A stretch of DNA of 64,000 bases. Source: Phoronis australis (taxonomy: Eukaryota; Phoronida; Phoronidae). Shown here one piece after another: positions 11,701 to 22,255 of this stretch. The stretch covers positions 10,131-74,130 of the forward strand of contig NMRA01000464.1 of assembly GCA_002633005.1 (NCBI GenBank), in the 5' to 3' direction. A model generated the notes under the pieces. That model saw only the letters and a program-made list of their open reading frames with translations. It did not search any database and was not told the origin of the DNA. The position numbers and the translations under genes were made by a program. The stretch's first letter is position 1. Every line of letters starts with the position of its first letter.

Positions 11701-14700
11701 TATGTTAATTCTTCGCTTTCATTACTTTTTGTCGCAACTCTCTCTTATACCTGTAAGATAATATGAAATTTCGCAATGAACGCGAGCAGTTTAAAAATTC
11801 ATGGGTCTCTTTATTTGAGGGACTTGCTTAACCACAAGCGCGCTTTAATACTCGGATATGAACTTGTCGGTTTGCTCTCCGCCCCTTTTTTAGAATCAAC
11901 AGTTTGTGTTTTATAATGACAGCCTAGATACGAAAGATTTTTACCCTAATCTGTACGCGCCTTGAAAGCAAACAGATCATGTGCGTGCCCGCCCATTAAG
12001 CCAACACAGTAATCTAACTGTTGCGTATGGTCACCGTCGTTTTTCGTTGGATTAATTTTCCCACCTGGAGAAAAGGCGTGCATATTATTATCAATTACTT
12101 ATTTCATGAGCTCAATAGGACATATTCAATCCATGGCACCGATCCCGGAGGCACAGATTGGTGTCAACGACCGGAATTCGGGGTGAAGTATCATTCCGGA
12201 GAGTAGATGAAATGAGAAATCTTTTGTTAGGTACAAGTTTCAAATCGTTTGCTACATAACCATAATCCTTGAGCAGCAACGAGGTTGAATTTTGCACCGG
12301 GAATATGTGCAAGCCATTCCCCGTCTTCGCCATCAAATGTACTCTTGCACCACAATGATAATTTCTCAGGCTTTGAAGGGATTCCCAAAATGAATAGTGT
12401 CAAAGAGAAGGCAGTACGTACATTGGCAGTACGTCATCAGGTCACTCACACGTTTTAGATGTCTGATTGTAATAACGTCGCTTTATGAATACTTAGGGGA
12501 CTATGCAAACAGATCACGACCTCTTTTGTGAGTAATTTAACGTTTGCAAGCTCCCAGTTTCACTTTTTTGTTACCATAAAGGCAAAAAATGTGCTGTTTT
12601 CCGAACAATTGTACGTCCTGGGTTTGCTGTCAGAGACTCTGTGTCTTAAGCTTTCAATCGATGGGTTTTGGTTGGCAAAGAAGGATAACAAACATCTTCC
12701 CACACGTATTTGTGTAATCATTCACCGATGACTGGGCAAACTCCATGACACTGCATTGGTTCAACAGACGTTGTGGTGCATTTTTCTCAAAGGATTTTGT
12801 TATATATATATTATGTGTAGAGGACAGTCTGAGCGCGTGTAACGTGTTGGTATCTCGTTACATGTTGTTTTTTAGAATTGAAACTTAATAACATGCACTT
12901 TACTGGTGTTACTATCTCAAATTCGCGGTGCATTTTTATATCATGTGTCCACCCAGGGAGGGGCTCGTGGGGCTCGAACGAGACACCCCATTTGGCGAAA
13001 TGGCCAAAAAGGTCTGCCTCAGAGAAAGAAAATGAGACAAAAGTCCACTGAAAAGACTCGAATGCCCAATTCATAGCCCGGCTGAACGTGATATCTGTTT
13101 TTTTCTGTTTTTTAGTCCTCCGTCTGTTTTGTTAATAAAAGGTCCACATTGTCCAAAAATCGAGCCCCCCTACATATTAGGCTTTGTGCGCGCATGTATA
13201 TCGTTGGCAAAAAGATATTGGTTACACATTGTCGGAATCAAAAGTGATTTTCTGCGATAAACCTCTGCGCGGAATCGAACCTGCGACCCCGGAGGTTGTA
13301 ATCTAACGCTCTACTGGCGGAGCTTAACTACACACGATAACTCTTCAGGAAGTCAAGTCACCGCCCTTGATTTCAGTGACTGTCTGGCAGACAACGACGA
13401 GAATTAGCGATTTGTAAAAACGTACGTTTTTTGCTGTTTGGTAGCTCTTGAGTGTTCATGTAATGTTCTGCGTTGGACAGACAAAATCAAAGTCAGAGTT
13501 TGACGGGATGACTTTATTTACTAATTTCACTTGGAACCTCAGTGAGAACTTTGAATCCTTGTGAGAACCGTGTGAGAACTGTAGTAGAAATTGCTCCCTT
13601 TGATCTTATCCACGCATGAACATCCAATTCTTGTTTTGTGTATCAGTATGATCCTTGTCAATGACTGAATACACTCCTTGAAACTCTACAGACTCAGTGA
13701 TCTGCTTAAAATACTTGATTCTCTAAAGTTACTGAGCTTCCTCGTCTCCTAACTTTTTTCTTTTGAGAATTACGCTTATGTTGGCTCTAGAAATATTTCT
13801 ACTCTAAGATATGACTAAACATCACATGGACACTGGTCAAGGCATGAGTACATCGGTGTGGGTGTTTCTAAGAATCAACCCAACCTAAAGTTGACCACAC
13901 CAAAACATGTTTTGATGATCATATTCTGTTTGTCAGAACTACACTGGGAAATTAGGAGAACTAAAGCTTTTCTGAAGAAATTGTCTATATATAATAAGTT
14001 TACCACAAGTTGTTTACAATAACAAATCCTGTTCTAAAAAAATTGTGCAACACTTAAGTTTACCACAACAAGTTGTTTACAATAACAAGTCCTAAAATAT
14101 TTGTGACTTTCAAAATAATTAACTGATATTAACACATTTATATATAAATTTAATTATCGATTTATAATAAGTCGTTACATAAATCTAACATTTTTCATCA
14201 AAAATGTTACAGTTCCATCCAACAATAATCCCAAAATTGCGGTTATCGGAAGCAAAACCTATATTGTCCATTTCATGCGCGTGCCCAGCCTAAAAATTGA
14301 GGGGCTCGATTTTTTGGGAATGTGGACCTTCTACTAAAAAATGAGGCACGTTGAGTGCTGTAATGACCTTTTTGCCCACTTCGCCAAAAGGGTGCTCGTT
14401 CGAGCCCAACGAGCTCCACCCCCCCCCCCNCCCCCGGTTGCGCGCATGCCTTTGAGTTAAGAAATGTTGTACTAACGTGATTGCTATCTTTGTCCGAAGT
14501 ACTTATAATATTAAAATGAAAAATGACCGATGAATCTATCTCGTTATGTTCATAAAATGGTCGTCTTTGCTTTGGAATTTCCCTGGTGCGAGCCTGCTTG
14601 TCTATTTTGCGCGGTTTCCACTTGTGGCATGACGAGCGATAAAGATTGACGTGTCTATATCTTTCTTCGTGTGGTGATTTCAATTCAGTAACTACGTCAA

Positions 14701-16895
14701 CTAAGCAAAATTGTCTCTTTGATCTTTCAGCTGAGAAGGTGACTTCGCTTGGAAAAGACTGGCACCGGCCTTGCTTGCGTTGTGCAAAATGCAAAAAGAC
14801 CCTGTCGAGTGGTGGTCATGCTGAGGTAAAACATGAGATGACGTTATGTGACTTCTTTTAAACCTCACGCCATGGCACGTTTAATATCGCACTTCTGCCC
14901 TTTATGATCGCTACTATTTGAAAAGAGGGTGAGGCTCTTTTTAGCCGGCCGCCCTCTGAGATGGCTGTTGTCGTATTGGATTCACCATAATTTTTCTGCG
15001 ATGAGCAATGTTTAGATGAAGGGATGTGTGGTGTGTGGTTTCCAAGGAATCGTTGAAAAATGGTCACGAATTACGACCAAAGTTTCAGAATATGATAGCA
15101 ACACACGTCGCATAACCGGCAAACCCTGTTGATTTCTGGTGAAATCACCCGGCAAGAGTTTTGGATTTTAAATTCGTTCAAAATCCATATGCGTAACGTC
15201 AATTTAGACCCTGTGATGTTTGCTGAAGTAGTTAACAAATATCATTACCACTTCCAAATAAGCCACGGCATCTCATTCAGTTTTGTGTGACGTCATGAAT
15301 AACAACTGAAGCTGCGACTGGTGAGCATTAACTTGTGGGATTTTGACCACACGGTGACCGTTATGACTTTATTTCATCACTAGAGTGTAAATAGTCGTAT
15401 TTCGTTAAATGTGCGAGTAAGCTCAAAATGGTCAATATGTGTGTTTCAAAACATAGAAAGTGTAGGAAATCTTGGAACTTAGTGTTTGGCAAGGTGAATA
15501 ACTAAATTTTGAAATAGTGTTTGGCTAGTGACACCTAGTGTTGACAATCTGAGGCTATATGGTGTTCGGTGAATCGGACGCTGCTTGGAATCCTTCAGTA
15601 TATGTTCAACTTGGCAAGCTCGGAGTTGACTAATATCTAGTTCAGCCAGTCCGTAAGACATGAAATTGTTTTGAACCATTCTACGAAAATTAGTGGGATA
15701 TTCTTATGAAAGAGTCACAAATAGTCTGTTTTCTGAAGAATTATGCATTCTGTGCATGATTTAGCATCTATGTTGTTTACATTAATAGCAAATCTTCTTT
15801 TTTTCAGCATGAGGGACAACCATATTGTAACAATCCGTGTTATTCCGCCCTGTTTGGACCCGGAGGTACACATGCATCTATTTTATTTAATGAACTTAAT
15901 GTACTTGAAAGTAAAGAGACAAGTTATTGAATTAATTCTGGTATGGTGCAACTGAACAGCTGTTTCATGGGTGTGCAAAACACCACATAAAACAAACGGA
16001 CATGGTTAAGAGTACAATGCGGAAAGATAGTTAATTGTCCATTCCCATATTTCTTTATAGACTGCATTCCCCGTTGGTCTCCCTGAATATAAACTATAAC
16101 AGGTAATGCAAAAGGTATTTCTGCCCTGGAGTGTGGTTGCCTAAGCTCTTTCACTCCGTTTAGTATGCTCACACTGGTATTTTCCAAATACATGTGGCGT
16201 CATTTCCCAGAAAGACGTCAACTTCGGAAGTGGCATCGTGTCTCAAAACGTTTCCTTGATTACCTGGAGAATTTTGGGGTTCAAATTTGTAACCGGACGT
16301 CGCGTTATATGAAATGGGTGTTGCTTTTTGAATCATTAATTTATTTCTTGTATACTAAACGTGTGTGCAAAGCTTGACATGACACTCTACATTGGAGTCA
16401 TGTCGAGCGAATCCGCACTGCCCTCTAACACCAGTGTACGTCAATCACTAAATCAGTACTCCGGTCTCGTGGGTACCTGGTGTGATTGTTATTTAATGCA
16501 TGACGTTCACACTGTCTGGCCCTTTCAACAGCAGTTTATAAATATGACTGTACAAAGTTACGACCTGGGGAAACGAATGACAATGAATGTGTCACTTGGT
16601 GCAGTCTGATTAATAACCAGTTATATGTTCTAGAAACTTGAAGATGTTTGCGACAATAGATGTCTCTCCTAGTACGTCGTAACTGTTGGTTTCGACGAAG
16701 CACTACTTTCGCGAAAAAGATGAGCTCTATGCAGTTATTCCAAAAGTAAAGTGAGATTAAACATTGGTGAAATTCCAAGCTAACGACATAATTTTGAATT
16801 TAACTACTGCTGGCGACATGACTGATATTTTTCAGTGACATTCATCTTCTTTTTCAGGTTTCGGTCGAGGTGGCGCTGAGAGTCACAAGTACTAA
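5688..16895 (+). CDS. CRIP1: CRIP-like single LIM-domain protein (four exons)
   Basis: Spliced exons 5688-5727, 14731-14825, 15808-15865 and 16858-16895 give 231 bases: 76 residues plus stop, matching the 77-residue cysteine-rich intestinal protein family. The product is one LIM domain with zinc ligands Cys4, Cys7, His25, Cys28 (first finger) and Cys31, Cys34, Cys52, Cys56 (second finger). The family signatures [18 protein letters not shown] and [16 protein letters not shown] are intact. All three introns are GT-AG and keep frame (phases 1, 0, 1). CRIP proteins are small cytosolic/nuclear adaptors that bind zinc and protein partners and have no known catalysis. The start is the only Met, directly before [15 protein letters not shown]1 and its close paralogues cannot be separated from sequence alone. 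Confidence 0.95.
9919..10452. mobile_element. Fold-back element with flanking direct repeats
   Basis: Arms of about 115-120 bp (10091-10212 and 10285-10398) are reverse complements with small mismatches, around a loop of about 70 bp. The innermost arm motif is CAGTACGCATCGGCTTTTTGG and the outermost AGCAATTGTTC / GAACAATTGCT. Outside the arms a direct repeat beginning GATAATTCAGAG and ending AACAGTG occurs at 9919-9946 and again at 10425-10452. The arrangement suggests a hairpin-shaped non-autonomous element. No coding capacity is supported. Confidence 0.7.
11101..11324. mobile_element. Near-perfect palindromic MITE
   Basis: Two 101-bp arms (11101-11201 and 11224-11324) face each other around a 22-bp loop. 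The outer 60 bp or so of each arm (TGTAGAATATAAATAGGTAA inward) are essentially identical, while the inner parts differ at several sites. TACATTCATA, which begins at the right boundary (11321), also occurs at 11021, 300 bp to the left. This may be chance or part of a larger unit. Confidence 0.8.
12942..13196. mobile_element. MITE of the CATGCGCGC-terminus family, copy A
   Basis: Starts CATGTGTCCACCC and ends TTGTGCGCGCATG, an imperfect terminal inverted repeat, with TAT/TATA next to both ends. Interior blocks GGGCTCGAACGAG, TTTGGCGAAATGGCC and AAAAATCGAGCCCCC are shared in inverted order with the copies at 14274 and 33853. It contains a degraded insert of about 100 bp not seen in the other copies. 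Confidence 0.6.
13255..13335 (-). repeat. tRNA-like SINE head or tRNA pseudogene
   Basis: On the minus strand CTCCGCCAGTAGAGCG resembles a D-arm/A-box, and GGTTCGATTCC further on is a good B-box. The T-stem next to the B-box does not pair (about 2 of 5 pairs), so it is not a working tRNA. It may be the promoter part of a tRNA-derived SINE, whose body is not clear. Confidence 0.45.
13995..14095. repeat. 60-bp tandem duplication
   Basis: AAGTTTACCACA...AGTTGTTTACAATAACAA recurs with a 60-bp period (13995 and 14055), about 1.7 copies with small indels. Confidence 0.75.
14274..14448. mobile_element. MITE of the CATGCGCGC-terminus family, copy B
   Basis: CATGCGCGTGCCCAG at the left is matched by GGTTGCGCGCATG at the right. 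The interior has AGGGGCTCGATTTTTTGG, CTTCGCCAAAAGGG and CTCGTTCGAGCCC as in copy A, then a poly-C tract interrupted by the N at 14430. It lies about 280 bp upstream of CRIP exon 2. The run of C probably explains the sequencing gap. Confidence 0.65.
14731..14825 (+). CDS. CRIP1: CRIP exon 2
   Basis: Follows the acceptor GATCTTTCAG and is followed by the donor GTAAAA. Encodes [18 protein letters not shown] through GGHAE, with five of the eight zinc ligands (His25, Cys28, Cys31, Cys34 within the exon, and the linker between fingers). Confidence 0.95.
15808..15865 (+). CDS. CRIP1: CRIP exon 3
   Basis: Follows a TTTTTTTCAG acceptor and is followed by GTACAC. Encodes [19 protein letters not shown] with the last two zinc-binding Cys residues. 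Confidence 0.95.
16858..16895 (+). CDS. CRIP1: CRIP exon 4 (last)
   Basis: Follows a CTTTTTCAG acceptor. Encodes the glycine-rich tail [12 protein letters not shown] and the TAA stop. Confidence 0.95.
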
Positions 16896-17083
16896 ACGTG
16901 GACCAAGCTTGTTCCCAGCCATACTTGTATTTTCACACTTTTCTGTTTTTCTGGTTTAGATGGTTATAATTATAATTTCTAGCACCTTTGCACATTTTGT
17001 GGTAATGGTTGCCTTGTAATTTAATGCATTCAATCTCAATTTTATTGCAGAATATATATAATAAAAATCTTATCACTATCAAT

Positions 17084-17089
17084 AATAAA
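17084..17089 (+). terminator. Candidate polyadenylation signal of CRIP
   Basis: AATAAA about 190 bp after the stop codon, in AT-rich sequence. It is the first canonical signal downstream. Confidence 0.5.
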
Positions 17090-17400
17090 GCAGGGAAATT
17101 CTGAACATTCCTTGTTTCTTTGTGTAAATATAATTCGCCGTTTATCAAGAAATTGTTATCTCTCTTCCTCATTCATTTTGAGGACTCTTTGGTTAAGTGA
17201 GCTGTACTGGAAGATTCGAGAATGATGTTTTAGAACAGAAAATCGCGCTACAAACTAGTTGCGCATGTGTGTGCAAATCCCTCACTACGCTCCGACACAC
17301 TCGATGTCTAAATAAATCCAAACCTTGCTAGGTGAAAACAGATTGACGCTGCGGGATTGGTTTTGCTGTCAAACTTGCTATTGGAAAAAGAACTGCCTCC

Positions 17401-17530
17401 CGTTCAGTAACGCTAGGGCCCACCTTAAAAGCAAGACTTTGCGAGATTACGCGAGATATTGCCGTGTATTTTAAATAAGAGCACGTGACCTTGACTAGCT
17501 TTTGGCTAGGTCCTAGCGTCTACTGAACGC
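17401..17530 (+). mobile_element. Short MITE, copy 1 (GTTCAGTAACGCTAGG termini)
   Basis: About 130 bp, starting CGTTCAGTAACGCTAGGGCC and ending GGTCCTAGCGTCTACTGAACG. This gives terminal inverted repeats of about 20 bp with one small indel. The interior (CAAGACTTTGCGAGATTACG, GATATTGCCGTGTATTTTAA) is shared with the copy at 18415-18552 in opposite orientation. Confidence 0.8.
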
Positions 17531-18414
17531 ACGCCTGTTCTACGATACAGGAAAGGAGTGTAATGTTGTCACACTGTCTTATTCTTTGGACCAGGTTTTA
17601 CAGCACTGTTCCAAAGCAGCCGTGCCAGCCAAATTCGTGAATCGTACATAGAATGTTAAGGCAATGCGGGGACCTTCGAATTCTCATTGGCTACACGGTG
17701 TAGGTAATATCCAGTAGAACTGCCTGTAAACGTATTCAATTCCACCATTTAGTCATGAGTGCTGGACCTTTTACGATGTCTTAACACGGTGCGCAGTGTC
17801 GGGTTCACATTTCAGGTGCCCGGATATAAACTAGGAGTATGTAACACTGGAAAAAGGAGATTCTCGACACAGGCCTACTGTACTGCTGGGAGTGTGAATT
17901 ATATTACTGTAGGGTTTTTTGAGGCCTTGTTGATCCACTGTCAATCCATGGATCCTAACTTCGGCTTTGTGCTCAAAAATGAACTTCGGAGTTTAGCCCT
18001 AGACTTGTTTATGTATCCAATGAAGATACCCCCTGGAAGATGCTGAAGAATAGACAGATGTCTACAAACCCACGTTTCAATTTAGACTGCTTAACCGTCA
18101 TAAAACTGGTGTCCGGGTGTTTCTTACTCCGATTAAAGGTGATTTTTGGCCAAGCTCAGAAATCACTTCACATTTGTGTGAGCTGAGAGCACTTTTATGG
18201 CAGATAGTGGTCTAAGTCAAAAGTAAGTGTCCTTGACTGAGTCTAGTTAAAGGCAGGCTGCGTTCCGTAGACTCAAGACACTCGCGAGGAGAACTAGTGC
18301 TACCGCGTGTTTCGCATGTAAAGCATATCTTGTGAAGACTTGCGTGGTGTTGGGTTTTCGTGAGTTACTTGCGTTTACGCAGCGGAGCCTGGGTTTACAG
18401 CACCTTCAAGTTTC

Positions 18415-18552
18415 CGAGTAGAGTAACGTTAGGGCCTCGTTAAAATCTAGCCAAGATCACGTGTTCTCATTTAAAATACACGGCAATATCTCACATGATC
18501 TCGCGAAGTCTTGCTTTTTAGCGAGGTCCTAGCGTTACTGAACTCTACCCTG
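18415..18552 (-). mobile_element. Short MITE, copy 2, inverted relative to copy 1
   Basis: The reverse complement aligns end to end with the element at 17401, including the termini GTTCAGTAACGCTAGGACC and the interior GATATTGCCGTGTATTTTAA. Two separated copies with the same boundaries define the element. Confidence 0.8.
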
Positions 18553-20920
18553 TTCTAGTATTCAGAACTGCTCTATCGTTTTGTTGTCAACTTTCAATGT
18601 TGCATTCCGTCCTGTTTTTAAACAGTTAAAACTGGCGAAAAAACGAAAATGGTATTAATCATTTTAATCTTATTAAATTGGTCTCCAAAACTGCTTTACC
18701 ATGATATGACACGTACGTGCAACTGACAAGAACATGCATGTACAAACCGTCTGCATGTTAGAAATGAGTTGGAAAATCCTCGATTTTATTGAAGTTGGCC
18801 AACACTGAAATTGAAAATGACGTGCAGAGACGTCTATTGGAAAATAGGTCGGTCACGTGAAACAACAACGACCGTTTCCCCGAGTACGTCGCAGATCAGC
18901 TGTTGATTTTGGCTTTTTGATTACGAAATCAAACTATGCAGCTTTAAATGATGTAGCACACCCCAGTCCAAAGCACATCCCTGTCTAAAGCGGAGCCCGG
19001 AAGCCACCCTTGGGGCATTGATGCGTGCAGCCACAACGACACATTATATGGTCGTACAATGAAGTGTATTATGGTGTGACAAGATACACAAACACTTGAA
19101 AAAGCATTATAAAAGACAGCTAAGCGATAGCAAATACAAAATATATATGTGTAAGTTGCCAATAGGTGCCTCTATATGCAAGCGTTGGTTAATAATGAAC
19201 GTCAGCACTCCATCTTTAAAACAGCATAATAATTATTTGATGTTCGAAGTCATTTAGTGTCAAAAGTAAAAAAATATATAAGACAGCAATTAATTGAAAC
19301 CATGGCTTGATACTTCGGCCACTAAATACCAAAAATTCATTTGATTTTATTACACTGAACACGTTAAGTACAAAACAGGTTTTGAATATGTCCATTTTCT
19401 TATTTAACCCACGAGTTCATGTCCTTTCACTTTTTTACATATACGTAAAGCACCAAAAATAGAACAAAACAACAAATATCCCCCAATTGCACATCTCCGG
19501 TATCCTTATGCAGACTCTCAATATGTTTGAATATTATTAGAATTGTAACTAGCCTTATTTTTATTGAACTGATTCCTCCTTCCAAATCATAAATGATTTC
19601 TATACTTAAATACAAGAATTATGTCAGAAACTAAAAAAATGATTCACATGATTACCCGTATATTGGAATGTTTCACGAACCCACGATGATTGACCAAGTA
19701 CTACATAGAACCTATGATTTCGTTGTGTTGCCGGGTGACGGGAAGAGAATTTCGCAAAACGTGTAATGTAGGGCCCCCAAGCACAATAAGCAATTTAGTT
19801 TTGGAAAGTTGAAGTTCTTCTGTGTCACATCACTGCAAAGCGGAATTCCCGTGTACCGTGGAGTCTTCGCTGTCACGTGATCGATTCCTACTGGTTAGTT
19901 GATATTGCTAGTAAGCGGCCTCCCACCGGCATTGAATCACAGACAAATAGAAATAAATATAATAACAACTTAGTTGCGCCACAGTTGATTTTGGGCTCCC
20001 TTATTCAAATATCGAATTATCGTCGTTTATCAGAACGGACAGATGGGACACCAACATAGACAAATCTTTAGAAAACATTTTCGTATCGTACGTTGCATAA
20101 TGAAATTTTGTAGGGCGCAACATGAATAATTATTCATAAATTTAACCAGAGCATTGGCCTCTTTGATACATGTTGGCCACAGTTGAATTCTTAACTATTC
20201 TCTCTCTCTGGTTTTTAATCCTGTTTCCTTATTTTTTGTTTCTACCGTAACATTAGGGCGTTTTCCCGTTGCTCCCAACTTGTTCGATTCTATAGCCCAA
20301 CAACAAGTTGGGAAGAACACCTCTGTAGCCAATATCTTACACGACTGATTAACTCCATTCTGGCATTCATTGTTGGAGGGCCAGCTCTTTTGTTCGACAA
20401 TTGCTCTAATCTCCAATAAGATCATATCTAGCCTGACTGGGCTGTGCTGCTAAAAATAAAAGTTAAGTTATAACATTTTTGAACATAAACTAATAGCATT
20501 TCTGAAATCCTCGTCAAATGGTGATTATGCTTAGTTTTTGAATCGCCAAAATCGCTCAACTACAACCGAAGTTACGACAATGTATTGTTTTCCGAATGTA
20601 CCAATTCGCTCGGGGTTTGACTGTGTTCACACGTGGTCTGTAATAAGCCTGGTAGATAATTGGCCTGGTGTTGTCATATCAGACAAAAGACTGTGCTTGG
20701 CAGTTAACAAAGAAGCTAGATGTTATATCACACGCTCACAACCCTCTACGTCTGGTAAAGTCACTGAACGGCAAAACGCCGTCATGATGTTAATTGACCA
20801 CGCATCTTAGCGTCGCGTGTTCTTTTGATCTTCACCAATGAAATTTGTAGACTGGATTCCCATAGGTACAACAAGTAGTACTGTAACTTAAACATTGTAA
20901 CTCTTGCGTTTTTTCCATCC

Positions 20921-22255
20921 TCAGGAGTTAATTGAATATTTCTTCGCTTTAATTCCCCTTGATAGCTTGGTCTCATTTGCGTTATCAAAACCATTTGAAT
21001 TCTCATCGTGTTTATACGCCATGTTGTGATGGCCGTTTTCCAAGCTTATATTTTTTCTTGTGTTTTCCGCCATTTCGTAAGCGCTGGATACGCTGCTTGA
21101 CTCGCTGCGTTTCTTCTGCGTGAATGTTCGAGCAGTAGAAGTTCGTTCGATGCTGCGGCTAGGACAGCAGCAGAGGAACACGTTCTCCATTTCCGATCGG
21201 AATCTATTACCGCTCATCGCGTACAGAATGATGTTGAAGCAATGATTGAGAACAACCAGCAGGTTCATAACTTGATTCAGGTACAGGAACATCGCGTATC
21301 CCTCAAAGTCGCCAATATTCAGACCCAATTCGGGTCTGGCAATGTGACGCCAAATAAAAGTACTCGCCGCCGGCACAGTACAGATAAGAAACACGAATGA
21401 AACGAGAAGCAGCGTGACTGTGATTTGCTTGCTGAAGACGCCAGTACCGACACGGGCCTTGTTGTTGGTGAGACGACGCTGGCGCTTCCATGCAGAGTTC
21501 ATGAGAACTACAATAGCGATGTTGAAAACAAACAACAAAATGCAAGGGATGAAGGAGAAGAGACTAATATCAATCCATTGCCAAATGAGCAAGAAATCTT
21601 CATATTCCGGATTTGAAACACAACGAGGTGTCCCTCTCGAGTCATCAAAGGCAGTTGTCCAAAACACGGTGATATTTAATAACAACGCGCAAATCACAAG
21701 GACAATGGATGTAAGAAAGGCACGGCGAACTGTGCAAAGGCGACCCGCTTTTAAAGGGACAGCAGTCGCTATAAAACGCTCAATCGTTACCATTACGACT
21801 AGCCAAGATGTCACGTGGTTAGCAAATCCTTGGATGTACGTAGCGGCGTTACAGTACGCCTGCGACAAAGTTTCTTTTGGGAAGTACTCGTGACCAATTA
21901 CATAGAGTATGAGCCCCAGCAACGCGATCTGATCAAAGATGGCCAAAATGGCCAGATAAATGTAGGACGAGTACTTTCGCATTCTTTTCTGGATGAACAC
22001 CATGAACGCTATCCCGTTGCCCACTAGTCCGACTGCGAAAAGGACAAATGGATAAATTCTCCACAGCTGCAACGCTTCGCGATACGTCCAATAGGGATTA
22101 AGTAAATCTTGGATTGTCTTTGGGCGTCTTTTATTCGTGGGATCTGTAGTGTCGTTGCCCTGTGGCAACGACACGTTTGCCGCCACCACAAGCTCTATCG
22201 AGAAAGCGAGGACCAACACAGACACCAAACCAACCCCAACACACGTGTTCCCCAT
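20921..22255 (-). CDS. Class A (rhodopsin-family) G-protein-coupled receptor, peptide-receptor-like
   Basis: 444 residues in one coding exon. I start at the Met in GCCATGG (22255): it has strong initiation context and a hydrophobic signal-like stretch (residues 10-26) follows. A 3' splice site (TTTCCATTTTTCAG) lies 7 bases upstream, so the longer frame to 22279 is probably intron. Two N-glycosylation sites (Asn27, Asn34) precede seven membrane spans at about 68-88, 98-120, 140-162, 178-200, 226-252, 276-300 and 322-346. Class A marks: GN in TM1, LAILAIFD in TM2, Cys135-Cys212 disulfide, ERF in place of DRY at 159-161, C-x2-P in TM6, and NIILY in place of NPxxY at 341-345. A Cys triplet at 362-364 is a likely palmitoylation site. 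The tail is Ser/Thr-rich. It resembles invertebrate FMRFamide/neuropeptide-type receptors. The ligand cannot be told. Confidence 0.9.
   Translation of the reverse strand: MGNTCVGVGLVSVLVLAFSIELVVAANVSLPQGNDTTDPTNKRRPKTIQDLLNPYWTYREALQLWRIYPFVLFAVGLVGNGIAFMVFIQKRMRKYSSYIYLAILAIFDQIALLGLILYVIGHEYFPKETLSQAYCNAATYIQGFANHVTSWLVVMVTIERFIATAVPLKAGRLCTVRRAFLTSIVLVICALLLNITVFWTTAFDDSRGTPRCVSNPEYEDFLLIWQWIDISLFSFIPCILLFVFNIAIVVLMNSAWKRQRRLTNNKARVGTGVFSKQITVTLLLVSFVFLICTVPAASTFIWRHIARPELGLNIGDFEGYAMFLYLNQVMNLLVVLNHCFNIILYAMSGNRFRSEMENVFLCCCPSRSIERTSTARTFTQKKRSESSSVSSAYEMAENTRKNISLENGHHNMAYKHDENSNGFDNANETKLSRGIKAKKYSINS

Larger units (their letters stand above)
5728..14730 (+). other. CRIP intron 1
   Basis: A 9.0-kb intron, by far the largest of this gene. 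It has no recognisable coding sequence. A minus-strand frame of 130 codons at 8045-8437 matches nothing I know. The first 4 kb (5.7-9.9 kb) shows no clear repeat. The second half holds the inverted repeats, MITEs, tRNA-like sequence and 60-bp tandem repeat given separately. Confidence 0.7.
16896..20920. other. Region between CRIP and the GPCR
   Basis: Convergent intergenic region of about 4 kb. Apart from the CRIP 3'UTR and the MITE pair below, no gene is supported. The 95-codon frame at 17759-18046 matches no family. Confidence 0.5.

Noticed and set aside
13255-13335. Minus-strand tRNA gene
   Set aside because: The B-box is good but the T-stem pairs at only about 2 of 5 positions and the acceptor ends do not match. 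Kept as a SINE/pseudogene instead.
21414-21893. 159-codon plus-strand frame
   Set aside because: Entirely antisense to the GPCR coding exon; no family resemblance.
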